The notes: a model not told the origin generated them from the letters alone. A stretch of DNA of 33,928 nucleotides from an uncultured Bacteroidales bacterium (GCA_902774335.1 CACYHW010000021.1:1-33928); one strand, 5' to 3'. Shown: positions 24,793 through 33,075, counted from the first letter of the stretch. Numbers and translations are program-made.

Positions 24793-25783
24793 GCACTATA
24801 CATTCCAGCTGGTGTTGTCGGTGATCATGATTATGACCTTTCCTGCAGTGGGGGTGTGGCTACTGACACAGGGCGACAGTTACTTACCGGCCCGAACGGG
24901 GATACTGACAGCTCTGATTGCCATGGCGCTGACTGTGGCGGGTATAGTCTGGCTGGTCAGGGTAATCCGTTATCCCATACGTCAGACCGAGATGATGGCC
25001 CGCGCCATCAGAAACAACGACCTGATGATGCATATCCCCCAGACCAGGGACCCCATGCTCAGGCAGGTATCGGCCGATATGAACGGCATCCTTCTCTCAT
25101 ACCGCAAGGATCAGAATGACCTGGAGACGCGTAAGAACTATTATGATCGCATACTGCGAGTAATGACTCACGAGCTGCGCAATACGGTCACTCCCATAGT
25201 GTCGCTGACCGATTTGATGGTGCAGAACCCCGATGCACAGTCCGAGGAGGAGCGGCGTGAGGCCATCAGCATCATCAACGGGCAGGCTCACAACGTCTGC
25301 AGCTTCCTGGAGTCATACAGGCAACTAACAGTGCTTGCCCAGCCCAGCATGACGCTGGTGCCGGCATCAGGCATATTCAGTGATATAAAGACACTGTTCA
25401 AGGTTGAGCCGGGTGCGGAACGCGTGCGTTTTGAGATAGCCGGCAATGTGGTTGTGCGTGCGGACTCCAGCCTTATTCATCTGGCGCTGATAAACATTAT
25501 CCGCAACGCTATCCAGGCAACCGATGGCGTGCCTGACGGTAAGATTACCGTGCTTGCATCGGCTCCCGGCGGAAAGCCCCGCATAACGGTCACAAACAAC
25601 GGTCCCGAGATACCGGAGAACCGTATAGACGAGATATTCCTTCCGTTCTATTCCACACGTAAGAATGGGAGCGGCAGCGGCATAGGGCTTGCGTTGGCCC
25701 GTCAGATAATGCAGCTTCATGACGGCACGCTTACGTGCTCGTCGCACTATCCCTATACCACCTTCACTCTTCAGTTCAGTTAG
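24776..25783 (+). CDS. Two-component sensor histidine kinase
   Basis: 335 aa. Two membrane segments (about 8-30 and 42-64) enclose only a tiny loop, so there is no sizeable periplasmic sensor and the signal is probably sensed in or at the membrane. A short HAMP-like stretch follows. The H box MTHELRNTVTP holds the phospho-accepting His132; the N box has Asn244 in LINIIRNAIQATDG, and the G-rich ATP lid has GSGSGIGLALARQI (about 298-311). It starts inside the response regulator gene (17-bp overlap), so the two are translationally linked. Its stop is 2 bp from the stop of the convergent TonB receptor gene. Confidence 0.94.
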   Translation: MASYIKHYTFQLVLSVIMIMTFPAVGVWLLTQGDSYLPARTGILTALIAMALTVAGIVWLVRVIRYPIRQTEMMARAIRNNDLMMHIPQTRDPMLRQVSADMNGILLSYRKDQNDLETRKNYYDRILRVMTHELRNTVTPIVSLTDLMVQNPDAQSEEERREAISIINGQAHNVCSFLESYRQLTVLAQPSMTLVPASGIFSDIKTLFKVEPGAERVRFEIAGNVVVRADSSLIHLALINIIRNAIQATDGVPDGKITVLASAPGGKPRITVTNNGPEIPENRIDEIFLPFYSTRKNGSGSGIGLALARQIMQLHDGTLTCSSHYPYTTFTLQFS

Positions 25784-25785
25784 GC

Positions 25786-27699
25786 TCAGAACTTGAGGTT
25801 CACGCCGGCCATGAATGCAATGCCGGGCATGGGATAACCGTCGTTGATCTGGTAGTCAGTATTAAGAAGGTTGTCTCCGTTAACCCACAGCTGTACCATA
25901 TCGGTAGCCTGGTAGGAGACACGTGCGTTCCAGAGCAGGAAGTCCTCCTTGATATCCGGGTTGGCCAGAACGGTTGCGGGTCTGGGCTGTTTTACAGTAG
26001 TATAGAGAGAGTTGACATACTGAAGTCCTGTGCTTGCGTGCCAGCGTCCCTGGGTGAATGAACCTCCCAGATATGCCTTGTGTGTGGGTGCGCCTATAAC
26101 GGGTGTCTCCATCTTAAGGTAACTGTAGTTTCCGTTTACCGTAAAGGCTTTGGATATCATGTATGCGGCCTGGACCTCGGCACCGGTGTTCTTGAGTTCG
26201 CCGGTGTTCATGTTCTTGGGGCCGGGTTTTACAGCCTGTATGGTATTCTCTACATCCATATGGAAAAGGTTGATTCCGTAATGGAGCCTGCCGTCAAGCA
26301 GGGTCTGTGAGAATGCTATTTCGTAGTTCCAGAGTGATTCGGGCTTCAGGTCGGCGTTCTGGGGCGGGAACAGGAAATTGTCCTTGAGGGTGGGGTAGCG
26401 GAATCCTTTGGCGGCCGACAGCTTGACCTCGGCGTTTGCCGGCAGATGGAATGCGGCACCGAACTGCGGAACAAGCTCGGTTCCTATTCTGAAGTGACGG
26501 TCTGCACGTATACCTGCATTCAGGGTAATCCATGATCCTACCTCCTGACGCATCTCCACGTAACCGGCCAGCTCGCTCTCACGCTTGTCCACCTGCAACG
26601 ACTTGGGGCGTCCCTCGATGGAGTCATATTCCACAATTCCTCCGTATCTGTAGTAATCAACACCCACGGTTATACGGTTGCCTTCAAATAGGTTCAGGCT
26701 CTGCCATACCGAAGCACCGGTCATGTCATCATATGATGTAAAACGGAATAGTCTAGGATCTCTTTTACTGGGATCGGGGTCATTGGGGCCATATCCGTCA
26801 TTGATCCAATGGTCACCCCAACTGTAGAACAGGCTGACACCTCCTGATGTGCGGTCGTACCGGTTCTCGACAAAGAGTGATGTGGTTCCGCGAGTGATGT
26901 CCTGATCAGAGTCATAATAGGGATTATCAATAGTGCCAGGCTGTGATGCCTTGAAACGGGTGATATCTATATTGGCCGATGCGTTCCAGTTCTTGGAGAT
27001 ATCATAGTCCAGTTTGGCATAACCTCCAAACTGCTCAAAACCCATTCTATCGCGGTGTCCGTCGGTACGGTTGTACGATCCGTCAGCCACGGCGCTCATC
27101 TTGCCCTGACGGGTGTTGACCGAGAACTCGGTCTCGGCGGTGTTGAACGATCCGTATCCGGCATGGATATATGCGTGTGTGCCGTCCTGAGGCTTCTTGG
27201 TGACTATGTTGATTACTCCTGACATAGCGTAAGATCCGTAGAGCATTGATGCGGGGCCGCGCAGAACCTCAACCCTCTCGGTCATGAGTGACTGGTAGGC
27301 GTCGGCAACGGGGTGTCCGAATATACCGGCATAGTTGGGATGACCGTCTATCAGGACAAGAGTACGTACGGCAGTACCCGATCCTGTCATACCGCGCATG
27401 GAGATTATACCTGCTGCACCATCGGAAACGCCGTAGCCGGCATATCCGCGCTGGGTGATAAAGAGTCCGGGAACCTGTTCGGCAAGCAGGGGCAGAAGTG
27501 ATGTCCTGTTGCTCTCCTCAATGGCGTCGCGGTCAACCACGTTGACGGTCTGGGACAGATGTCTGACATCGGTTGCGGTGCGCGTTCCGGTTATTACAAC
27601 TTCCTGAATGTTTCCTGTCTTAAGGGTGTCGTTTGACTCTGCGGCATTCGCAATGTTGAAGATGAGTGCCGATGCAAGCAATAAGGTTATTCGGTTCAT
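25786..27699 (-). CDS. TonB-dependent outer-membrane receptor
   Basis: 637 aa. A signal peptide (MNRITLLLASALIFNIANA) and a TonB box-like EVVITGTR lead into a plug domain (about 45-155) with SMRGMTGSG, VLIDG and VEVLRGPASMLYG, all standard for the family. The rest is a beta barrel of alternating residues, ending in ...AGVNLKF with the terminal aromatic needed for outer-membrane assembly. There is no SusD partner and no carboxypeptidase-like N-terminal domain, so a BtuB/FepA-like role for a cofactor, siderophore or metal complex is likelier than glycan uptake. The substrate cannot be read, and no riboswitch was found in its leader. Confidence 0.93.
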   Translation of the reverse strand: MNRITLLLASALIFNIANAAESNDTLKTGNIQEVVITGTRTATDVRHLSQTVNVVDRDAIEESNRTSLLPLLAEQVPGLFITQRGYAGYGVSDGAAGIISMRGMTGSGTAVRTLVLIDGHPNYAGIFGHPVADAYQSLMTERVEVLRGPASMLYGSYAMSGVINIVTKKPQDGTHAYIHAGYGSFNTAETEFSVNTRQGKMSAVADGSYNRTDGHRDRMGFEQFGGYAKLDYDISKNWNASANIDITRFKASQPGTIDNPYYDSDQDITRGTTSLFVENRYDRTSGGVSLFYSWGDHWINDGYGPNDPDPSKRDPRLFRFTSYDDMTGASVWQSLNLFEGNRITVGVDYYRYGGIVEYDSIEGRPKSLQVDKRESELAGYVEMRQEVGSWITLNAGIRADRHFRIGTELVPQFGAAFHLPANAEVKLSAAKGFRYPTLKDNFLFPPQNADLKPESLWNYEIAFSQTLLDGRLHYGINLFHMDVENTIQAVKPGPKNMNTGELKNTGAEVQAAYMISKAFTVNGNYSYLKMETPVIGAPTHKAYLGGSFTQGRWHASTGLQYVNSLYTTVKQPRPATVLANPDIKEDFLLWNARVSYQATDMVQLWVNGDNLLNTDYQINDGYPMPGIAFMAGVNLKF

Positions 27700-27716
27700 A
27701 ATTGATTTGTTTCGGG

Positions 27717-27724
27717 CAAAGGTA
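27717..27724 (-). promoter_or_regulatory. Candidate -7 element for the TonB receptor gene
   Basis: Minus-strand TACCTTTG, a full TAnnTTTG match, lies 17 bases before the ATG. No TTTG is found at the -33 distance. The leader is too short for a riboswitch. Confidence 0.5.
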
Positions 27725-27772
27725 AAAAAATAGTGTGATTTGCGAGATGAGCTCTGGTATTTTTGAACCCGA

Positions 27773-27849
27773 AACAGCCTCAGATGTGCTGCTGCAAGGC
27801 TGTTGAAAACTTCTGCCGGATAAGCCGCTTTAAGTTATCAACAGGCTGT
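27773..27849. promoter_or_regulatory. Inverted-repeat cluster upstream of nrdD
   Basis: Two overlapping dyads are present. AACAGCCT (27773-27780) faces AGGCTGTT (27797-27804), and CTGTTGAAAACTT (27800-27812) faces AAGTTATCAACAG (27832-27844) with one mismatch. AGGCTGT occurs twice directly and once inverted. The second dyad contains TTTTCAACA and TTATCAACA, each one base off the DnaA-box consensus. It lies upstream of the nrdD -7 element, as expected for an operator or activator site; the protein is unknown. Confidence 0.45.
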
Positions 27850-27870
27850 ACCAAATAGTTGTTTTTAGCA

Positions 27871-27878
27871 TATCTTTG
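27871..27878 (+). promoter_or_regulatory. Candidate -7 element for nrdDG
   Basis: TATCTTTG is a full TAnnTTTG match, 46 bases before the ATG at 27925. The -33 position shows no TTTG, which fits a promoter needing help from an activator, possibly via the dyads just upstream. Confidence 0.5.
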
Positions 27879-27924
27879 TCTGCATCCTTCGCCTAAAAGG
27901 ACAGACTGATAACATTTATTCTTT

Positions 27925-30006
27925 ATGGAGACATATATAGTGAAACGTGATGGCAAACACGAGGTGTTTACCATTGACAAGATTAAGGCCGCTATCGCCA
28001 AATCATTCCTGGCTTCGGGAGCGTTCGCTACCGAGGAGGTTATGACCGGCATACTGAGCCATCTGACTATTCAGAGCGGTATCAGTGTGGAGGAGATCCA
28101 GAACCAGGTTGAGGTGGCTCTCATGGCCGAGGGCTATTACCAGGTTGCCAAAACGTACATGCTGTACCGCAACCGTCATGCTGAGGACCGCGAAACTAAG
28201 TCCAAGCTGGAATTTCTCATGGGCTATTGCCAGGCTGCCAATGCCGCTGAGGGCAGTAAGTTTGATGCCAACGCAAACGTGGAGAACAAGAACATCGCAA
28301 CTCTGATCGGTGAGTTGCCTAAAAAGGGCTTTATCCGTCTTAACCGTCGTCTTCTTTGCGACCGCATCCGTTCGATGTTCGGCAAGGAGGTGGCCGATAA
28401 GTACATCAGCCTGCTTCACCAGCACTTCATCTACAAGAATGACGAGACTAACCTGGCTAACTACTGCGCCAGCATCACCATGTATCCGTGGCTTCTGGGC
28501 GGAACCAGATCCATCGGCGGTAATGCTACACAGCCTACCAACCTCAAGTCATTCTGCGGTGGCTTCATCAACATGGTGTTCATGGTTTCATCCATGCTGT
28601 CAGGTGCATGCGCCACACCGGAGTTCCTCATGTACATGAACTACTTCATCGAGAAGGAGTACGGAGAGGATTACTACAAGCGTGCCGATGAGGTTGTTGA
28701 CATGAGCCTCAAGAAGCGCACCATCGACAAGATCATCACCGACTGCTTCCAGCAGGTGGTTTACAGTATCAACCAGCCTACCGGTGCACGTAACTTCCAG
28801 TCAGTGTTCTGGAACATCAGCTACTATGACCGCTACTACTTTGAGTCACTCTTTGGAGAGTTCCGTTTCCCGGACGGCGAGAAGCCTCACTGGGAGTCTC
28901 TCTCATGGCTCCAGAAGCGTTTCATGAAGTGGTTCAACCAGGAGCGTCTGCGCTGCGTTCTCACATTCCCTGTTGAGACCATGGCCCTGCTCACCGAGAA
29001 CGGTGATGTCAAGGATAAGGAGTACGGTGACTTTACAGCCGAGATGTACGCCGAGGGTCACTCATTCTTTACTTACGTAAGTGACAACGCCGACTCTCTG
29101 TCAAGCTGCTGCCGTCTGCGTAACGAGATTACCGACAACGGATTCTCTTACACACTGGGTGCAGGTGGCGTGAGCACCGGTTCAAAGAGCGTGCTTACCA
29201 TCAACCTGAACCGCTGCGTACAGTATGCACAGCGCATGGGTATCCCTTACCAGAACTACATCGAGGATGTTGTTGACCTGATGCACAAGGTTCAGCTGGC
29301 TTACAACGAGAACCTGAAGGAACTTCAGAGCAAGGGTATGCTTCCGCTGTTTGACTCAGGTTACATCAACATCGGCCGTCAGTATCTGACCATCGGTGTT
29401 AACGGTCTGGTTGAGAGTGCCGAGTTCCTTGGTATCGAGATCAGCGACAACCCGCGCTACACCGAGTATGTTCAGTGCGTGCTGGGTATCGTAGAGAAGC
29501 TCAACAAGAAGTACCGCACCAAGGGTGTCATGTTCAACTGCGAAATGATTCCTGCCGAGAACGTAGGTGTAAAGAACGCCAAGTGGGATAAGGAGGACGG
29601 TTATGTTGTTCCCCGTGACTGCTACAACAGCTACTTCTACAAGGTTGAGGATACCACTCTGAACGTAATCGACCGCTTCCGTCTGCATGGTGTCAAGTAT
29701 ATCGAGCACCTGACCGGCGGTTCGGCTCTGCACTGCAATCTTGAGGAGCACCTGTCAAAGGCTCAGTACCGTCAGTTGCTCAAGGTGGCTGCACAGGAGG
29801 GTTGCAACTACTTCACGTTCAACATTCCTAACACCATCTGCAACGAATGCGGAACCATCGACAAGCGTTATCTGAAGGAGTGCCCGCACTGCCATTCAAC
29901 CAATGTGGATTATCTGACCCGCATTATCGGTTACATGAAGCGCGTGAGCAACTTCTCAGCCGCCCGTCAGGTGGAGGCCAGCAAGCGTTATTACGCAACA
30001 CTGTAA
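27925..30006 (+). CDS. nrdD: Anaerobic ribonucleoside-triphosphate reductase
   Basis: 693 aa, the usual class III length. It reduces NTPs to dNTPs without oxygen using a glycyl radical. The N-terminus is an ATP-cone allosteric domain (about 1-90). The C-terminus has the structural zinc ligands C639, C642, C653 and C656 in two CxxC pairs, then the radical site Gly669 in RIIGYMKRV. Central sequences such as SLSSCCRLRNEI and TINLNRC fit the catalytic core with its Cys residues. nrdG begins immediately after the stop codon, forming the expected operon. Presence of this enzyme fits an anaerobic or facultative gut lifestyle. Confidence 0.97.
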   Translation: METYIVKRDGKHEVFTIDKIKAAIAKSFLASGAFATEEVMTGILSHLTIQSGISVEEIQNQVEVALMAEGYYQVAKTYMLYRNRHAEDRETKSKLEFLMGYCQAANAAEGSKFDANANVENKNIATLIGELPKKGFIRLNRRLLCDRIRSMFGKEVADKYISLLHQHFIYKNDETNLANYCASITMYPWLLGGTRSIGGNATQPTNLKSFCGGFINMVFMVSSMLSGACATPEFLMYMNYFIEKEYGEDYYKRADEVVDMSLKKRTIDKIITDCFQQVVYSINQPTGARNFQSVFWNISYYDRYYFESLFGEFRFPDGEKPHWESLSWLQKRFMKWFNQERLRCVLTFPVETMALLTENGDVKDKEYGDFTAEMYAEGHSFFTYVSDNADSLSSCCRLRNEITDNGFSYTLGAGGVSTGSKSVLTINLNRCVQYAQRMGIPYQNYIEDVVDLMHKVQLAYNENLKELQSKGMLPLFDSGYINIGRQYLTIGVNGLVESAEFLGIEISDNPRYTEYVQCVLGIVEKLNKKYRTKGVMFNCEMIPAENVGVKNAKWDKEDGYVVPRDCYNSYFYKVEDTTLNVIDRFRLHGVKYIEHLTGGSALHCNLEEHLSKAQYRQLLKVAAQEGCNYFTFNIPNTICNECGTIDKRYLKECPHCHSTNVDYLTRIIGYMKRVSNFSAARQVEASKRYYATL

Positions 30007-30474
30007 GTGAAGATTGCATCTTACGACATAGTGTTCCAGGATGTACCGGGAGAGGTTACGCTATCGCTTAACCTCTCCCAGTGTCCTAATTGTTGCCCTG
30101 GTTGCCACAGCCCGCAGCTGCAGGAGGATATAGGCTATACGCTTGATGAGGAGCTGCTGGACGGACTGCTGGAGCGTTACGGACGTGATGTTACCTGTGT
30201 ATGCTTTATGGGAGGTGACCGCGAGCCGGACAAGGTTATGCAGCTGGCCGACCATGTGCATGCAGCCGGACTCAAGACCGCCTGGTATTCGGGCCGTCAG
30301 GACCTTCCGGACTGCTTCAGGATGGAGTCCCTGGACTATGTGAAGGTAGGGCCTTACATTGAAAGCAAGGGGCCGCTGCCCAGTCCCGACACCAACCAAC
30401 GGATGTACAGGATTGAGAACGGGCAGATGATTGATATCACGGCAAGTTTCAGAAAAAAAGGAGTGGGCAGATAG
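30007..30474 (+). CDS. nrdG: Anaerobic ribonucleotide reductase activating protein (radical SAM)
   Basis: 155 aa. The GTG start at 30007 directly follows the nrdD stop and gives VKIASYDIVFQDVPGE, aligned to the family's N-terminus. The radical-SAM cluster motif CxxxCxxC is C26, C30 and C33, with an extra Cys at 29; CFMGGDREP is the GGE-like SAM-binding strand. The protein transfers a radical from SAM to Gly669 of NrdD. Its last codons form the left arm of the terminator at 30455-30487. Confidence 0.95.
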   Translation: MKIASYDIVFQDVPGEVTLSLNLSQCPNCCPGCHSPQLQEDIGYTLDEELLDGLLERYGRDVTCVCFMGGDREPDKVMQLADHVHAAGLKTAWYSGRQDLPDCFRMESLDYVKVGPYIESKGPLPSPDTNQRMYRIENGQMIDITASFRKKGVGR

Positions 30475-30487
30475 CTCACTCCTTTTT
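30455..30487 (+). terminator. Intrinsic terminator overlapping the nrdG 3' end
   Basis: An 11-bp perfect stem (AAAAAGGAGTG / CACTCCTTTTT) with an 11-nt loop that contains the nrdG stop codon. The right arm itself supplies the T tract, and the mirrored A tract could let it end the convergent minus-strand transcript too. Confidence 0.82.
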
Positions 30488-30508
30488 GGGTAATTGATTC
30501 GTGACGTC

Positions 30509-31108
30509 TTATTGTTTATTCTGTTCCTGCTGGTTGAACTGAGGTCTCATGGGCCTTTGCGGTCTCTGCGGCTGAGCGGGTTGCTGCTGGAACTGATGAC
30601 CTCGTGTCTGCTGGATATCTTTCAGTATCTGGCTGTTGAACTGCTCCTCGGCATTCTGTACCTTGAGTATCTTTGATGCGGGCAGTATCTCCTTGAACTT
30701 CTGGAGGTACTCCTTTTCCAGTGCAGCTATCTTGATGTTGGCCTCGGCCTTGGCATCAATGGCCTTGAGGCACTGTTCCTGCGACATCTCGGAACCGCCC
30801 TCCTCACGCATGATACGTCTGATCTCCCTGTTGAGCTCGCGCTTTTTCTGCTGCAGCTCGTTGTAGACGGGGAAGAATGCCTCGGCCTCCTGCTCGGTCA
30901 GCTGGGCATTCCTGATAAAGAACTCTCTCTGCTGCTGGAAGTACTCGGCGGGCGAGAACTGCTCGTTGCGGACGGGACCCTGCTGCTGGTTGCGGTTAGG
31001 CTGCCAGCCCTGTCTGGGCTGACGGTTATTACCCTGGTTGGGGTTCTGGGCTGCAACTGACACTGCGGCCAGCATGCAGACAATAAGCATTGTGCAAATC
31101 CTTTTCAT
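30509..31108 (-). CDS. Spy/CpxP-like periplasmic protein, Gln/Pro-rich
   Basis: 199 aa from the ATG at 31108, preceded by an in-frame TTG that was rejected. A Sec signal peptide (MKRICTMLIVCMLAAVSVAA) is followed by a low-complexity Asn/Gln/Pro/Arg region, a helical central domain (about 50-160) with LTEQEAEAFFPVYNELQQKKRELNR-like periodicity, and a Gln/Pro/Arg-rich tail. The helical part resembles periplasmic stress chaperones or sensors of the Spy/CpxP/ZraP type. It lies 5 bp downstream of the single-TM protein gene and is the last gene of the sigma-factor operon, so it may be the periplasmic sensor or the main product of the response. Confidence 0.72.
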   Translation of the reverse strand: MKRICTMLIVCMLAAVSVAAQNPNQGNNRQPRQGWQPNRNQQQGPVRNEQFSPAEYFQQQREFFIRNAQLTEQEAEAFFPVYNELQQKKRELNREIRRIMREEGGSEMSQEQCLKAIDAKAEANIKIAALEKEYLQKFKEILPASKILKVQNAEEQFNSQILKDIQQTRGHQFQQQPAQPQRPQRPMRPQFNQQEQNKQ

Positions 31109-31113
31109 AATAA

Positions 31114-31485
31114 TCAAAATGCGTCAACAAGGGTGTAATACAATGTCCAGTCATCTATCATGGCTGTCTCAAGGAATGAGTCTATATACTCATCGGAATA
31201 GATTGTGGTCTCCTGAGCCTCCGAGATCTCCGTCATGTTGTTTGAGGAGGTGATGCCTACGGCGGCCTTGATGCAGAAGAATATGCCGGCAAAAGCGGCT
31301 GCTGCGTACAGGTAAGTCCTGATGCGCATCCAAGGAGTTACAATGATTCTGGTGGAATAGAGTGACTCCTGCTCGGGCAGCGCGGCCATGATGTCCTGCG
31401 TAAGGTTCTCAAAGTAACCTTCCGGAACGGTGAACGGGCGGCGGGGCTCGAGTTCGTCAATTCTGATGTCTTTTTTCTTTTCCAT
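31114..31485 (-). CDS. Single-TM protein, probable anti-sigma factor
   Basis: 123 aa. The cytoplasmic N-terminus carries PFTVPEGYFENLTQDIMAALP, a pattern often seen in Bacteroidota membrane proteins encoded after ECF sigma genes. One membrane segment follows (about 57-77, YLYAAAAFAGIFFCIKAAVG), and then an acidic periplasmic tail of about 45 residues. It lies 32 bp after the sigma gene and 5 bp before the Spy-like gene. Size, topology and order support an anti-sigma role, but no zinc-binding anti-sigma motif (HxxxCxxC) is present, so the assignment is inferred from context. Confidence 0.62.
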   Translation of the reverse strand: MEKKKDIRIDELEPRRPFTVPEGYFENLTQDIMAALPEQESLYSTRIIVTPWMRIRTYLYAAAAFAGIFFCIKAAVGITSSNNMTEISEAQETTIYSDEYIDSFLETAMIDDWTLYYTLVDAF

Positions 31486-31517
31486 CCGTTGTTTTGACTG
31501 ATTGTCAGTAAAATGGT

Positions 31518-32081
31518 TTAATCTATATTGTTGAAATACTCTTCTATTTTCTTTACGGCTATATGGAATGAGGCCTTGAGGGCTCCTACGCTTGTATTCA
31601 GGAGTTCCGATATCTCCTCGTATTTCATCTCGTTGAAATACTTCATGTTGAATACCATACGCTGTTTGTCGGGCAGGGTGGCGATGGCCTCCTGAAGCTG
31701 GCGCTCTGTCAGGTCGCCGTCAAAGTAGGGATCGCTCTCCAGACGCTGGGCTACGCTCAGTTCGTCGTCATCGGCCGAATCAATGGAGACGGTGTTCTTC
31801 TGTTTGTTCAGGAAGGTGAGCGTCTCGTTGATGGCTATGCGGTAGAGCCATGTGGATAATCTGGAGTAACCCATGAATGAGTCCAGGTTGACCCAAGCCT
31901 TGATGAATGTGTTCTGGAGTATGTCGTTGGCGTCGTCATGCGACAGCACCATGTGACGTATCTGCCAGTACAGCTGCTCGCTGAAGTTGCGGACAATGGC
32001 CTCGAATGCACGGCGGCGCGAGATGTCATCCTCATGGAGCATCTCCAGAATACGCTTTTCGTCGTAGGCCATCATTGCCAT
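31518..32081 (-). CDS. ECF-type RNA polymerase sigma factor
   Basis: 187 aa. Sigma region 2 is at about residues 25-95 (DDANDILQNTFIKAWVNLDSF, then STWLYRIAINE), and region 4 at about 130-183 (LPDKQRMVFNMKYFNEMKYEEISELLNTSVGALKASFHIAVKKI). Regions 1.1 and 3 are missing, as in group 4 sigma factors. It begins 3 bp after the rnz stop and is followed by the putative anti-sigma and Spy-like genes; a stress-responsive envelope module is likely. No separate promoter of its own type was recognised, so basal expression may come from the rnz promoter. Confidence 0.92.
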   Translation of the reverse strand: MAMMAYDEKRILEMLHEDDISRRRAFEAIVRNFSEQLYWQIRHMVLSHDDANDILQNTFIKAWVNLDSFMGYSRLSTWLYRIAINETLTFLNKQKNTVSIDSADDDELSVAQRLESDPYFDGDLTERQLQEAIATLPDKQRMVFNMKYFNEMKYEEISELLNTSVGALKASFHIAVKKIEEYFNNID

Positions 32082-32084
32082 GTC

Positions 32085-32999
32085 TCAGATAGATATAGTA
32101 AGGTTTTCTTTGGCCAGGACCGTGTTGTCGAAGGTCTGCCTGGCCTCATCAAGCAATATTGATTCGTCGGGATAGCGGGCCGAGAAATGACCTAACACCA
32201 GCTTGCCGGCACCGGCTTCCAGAGCCGTGCGGGCTGCATCGGTGGCTGTGCTGTGGAAATGTTTCTTGGCACGGTCTGCGTCCTGGCCTGCATATGTGCA
32301 GTCATGGTAGATAAGGTCGGCCCCCTTGATGACGGGAATCATTGAGGGGTTATATGTGGTGTCGCAGCAGTATGCATAGCTGCGGCCTGCATCGGCCGGA
32401 ATGGTGAGACGCTCGTGAGGTATCACGGTGCCGTCCTTTGTGGTAAAGTCGCCGCCCTCCTTGATGCGGTTGTAATCCCACTGGGGTACGCCGTAGAAAT
32501 CGGCTGCCGCGCGGTCCAGATGATCGGCCGTGGGCTTTTCGCGGAACAGGAATCCGGCGCACGGCACACGGTGCCTGAGCGGGAATGTGGTTACGGTAAG
32601 CGAACGGTCGTCGTAGATAACTGCTGTCTGTGCAGGGTCGAATCCCTGGAACTCAACCTGGAACTCCAGATCACGGCAGTAGAAATCCATCTCCTGGCTG
32701 AGCATGGGGCCCAACTCCTTGGGCGCGTGTATATAAAGAGGTGCGGTGCGTCCCAGCAGTCCGAACGATGAGATCATACCCAGCAGTCCGAAACAGTGGT
32801 CACCGTGAAGATGCGAGATAAAGATATGGTTGATACGGGCAAATGCCACGCGCGAACGTCGCAGCTGGATCTGGGTGCCCTCACCGCAATCCACCATGAA
32901 CAGCTTGCCGCGGATCTCGACAACCTGCGATGATGTGTAATGTTTGGGGCTGGGGGTGGCGGAGCCGCATCCCAGTATGGTGATCTCGAACTTTTCCAT
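32085..32999 (-). CDS. rnz: Ribonuclease Z (tRNA 3' endonuclease)
   Basis: 304 aa from the ATG at 32999 (MEKFEITILGCGSATP); an in-frame GTG further upstream lies before the promoter element and was rejected. The metallo-beta-lactamase zinc motif HLHGDH (63-68) is intact, as are the other metal ligands in the C-terminal half, including LVLGHFSARY. Length is normal for the short RNase Z (ElaC) form. It trims the 3' trailer of pre-tRNAs so that CCA can be added, consistent with the tRNA gene here having no encoded CCA. It heads the sigma-factor operon. Confidence 0.95.
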   Translation of the reverse strand: MEKFEITILGCGSATPSPKHYTSSQVVEIRGKLFMVDCGEGTQIQLRRSRVAFARINHIFISHLHGDHCFGLLGMISSFGLLGRTAPLYIHAPKELGPMLSQEMDFYCRDLEFQVEFQGFDPAQTAVIYDDRSLTVTTFPLRHRVPCAGFLFREKPTADHLDRAAADFYGVPQWDYNRIKEGGDFTTKDGTVIPHERLTIPADAGRSYAYCCDTTYNPSMIPVIKGADLIYHDCTYAGQDADRAKKHFHSTATDAARTALEAGAGKLVLGHFSARYPDESILLDEARQTFDNTVLAKENLTISI

Positions 33000-33010
33000 A
33001 TCAGTGGCAG

Positions 33011-33018
33011 CAAAAGTA
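33011..33018 (-). promoter_or_regulatory. Candidate -7 element for the rnz-sigma operon
   Basis: Minus-strand TACTTTTG matches TAnnTTTG, 11 bases before the rnz ATG, giving an almost leaderless mRNA. It sits directly after the U tract of the rpsA terminator. Confidence 0.5.
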
Positions 33019-33050
33019 CAAAAAAAGGACCGCACACGCGTGCGGTCCTT
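33019..33050 (-). terminator. Intrinsic terminator of rpsA
   Basis: An 11-bp perfect stem (AAGGACCGCAC / GTGCGGTCCTT) with a 4-nt loop; on the minus strand it is followed by seven T. It lies 26 bp after the rpsA stop codon. Confidence 0.9.
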
Positions 33051-33075
33051 CTATTAAAGTATGATAATCCGTAGA

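Noticed and set aside
27700-27924. Cobalamin or other riboswitch between the TonB receptor and nrdD
   Set aside because: The receptor leader is only about 10 bases long by the promoter call, and no conserved B12-box-like core was found. The dyads lie upstream of the nrdD start point, so they would not be in its RNA.
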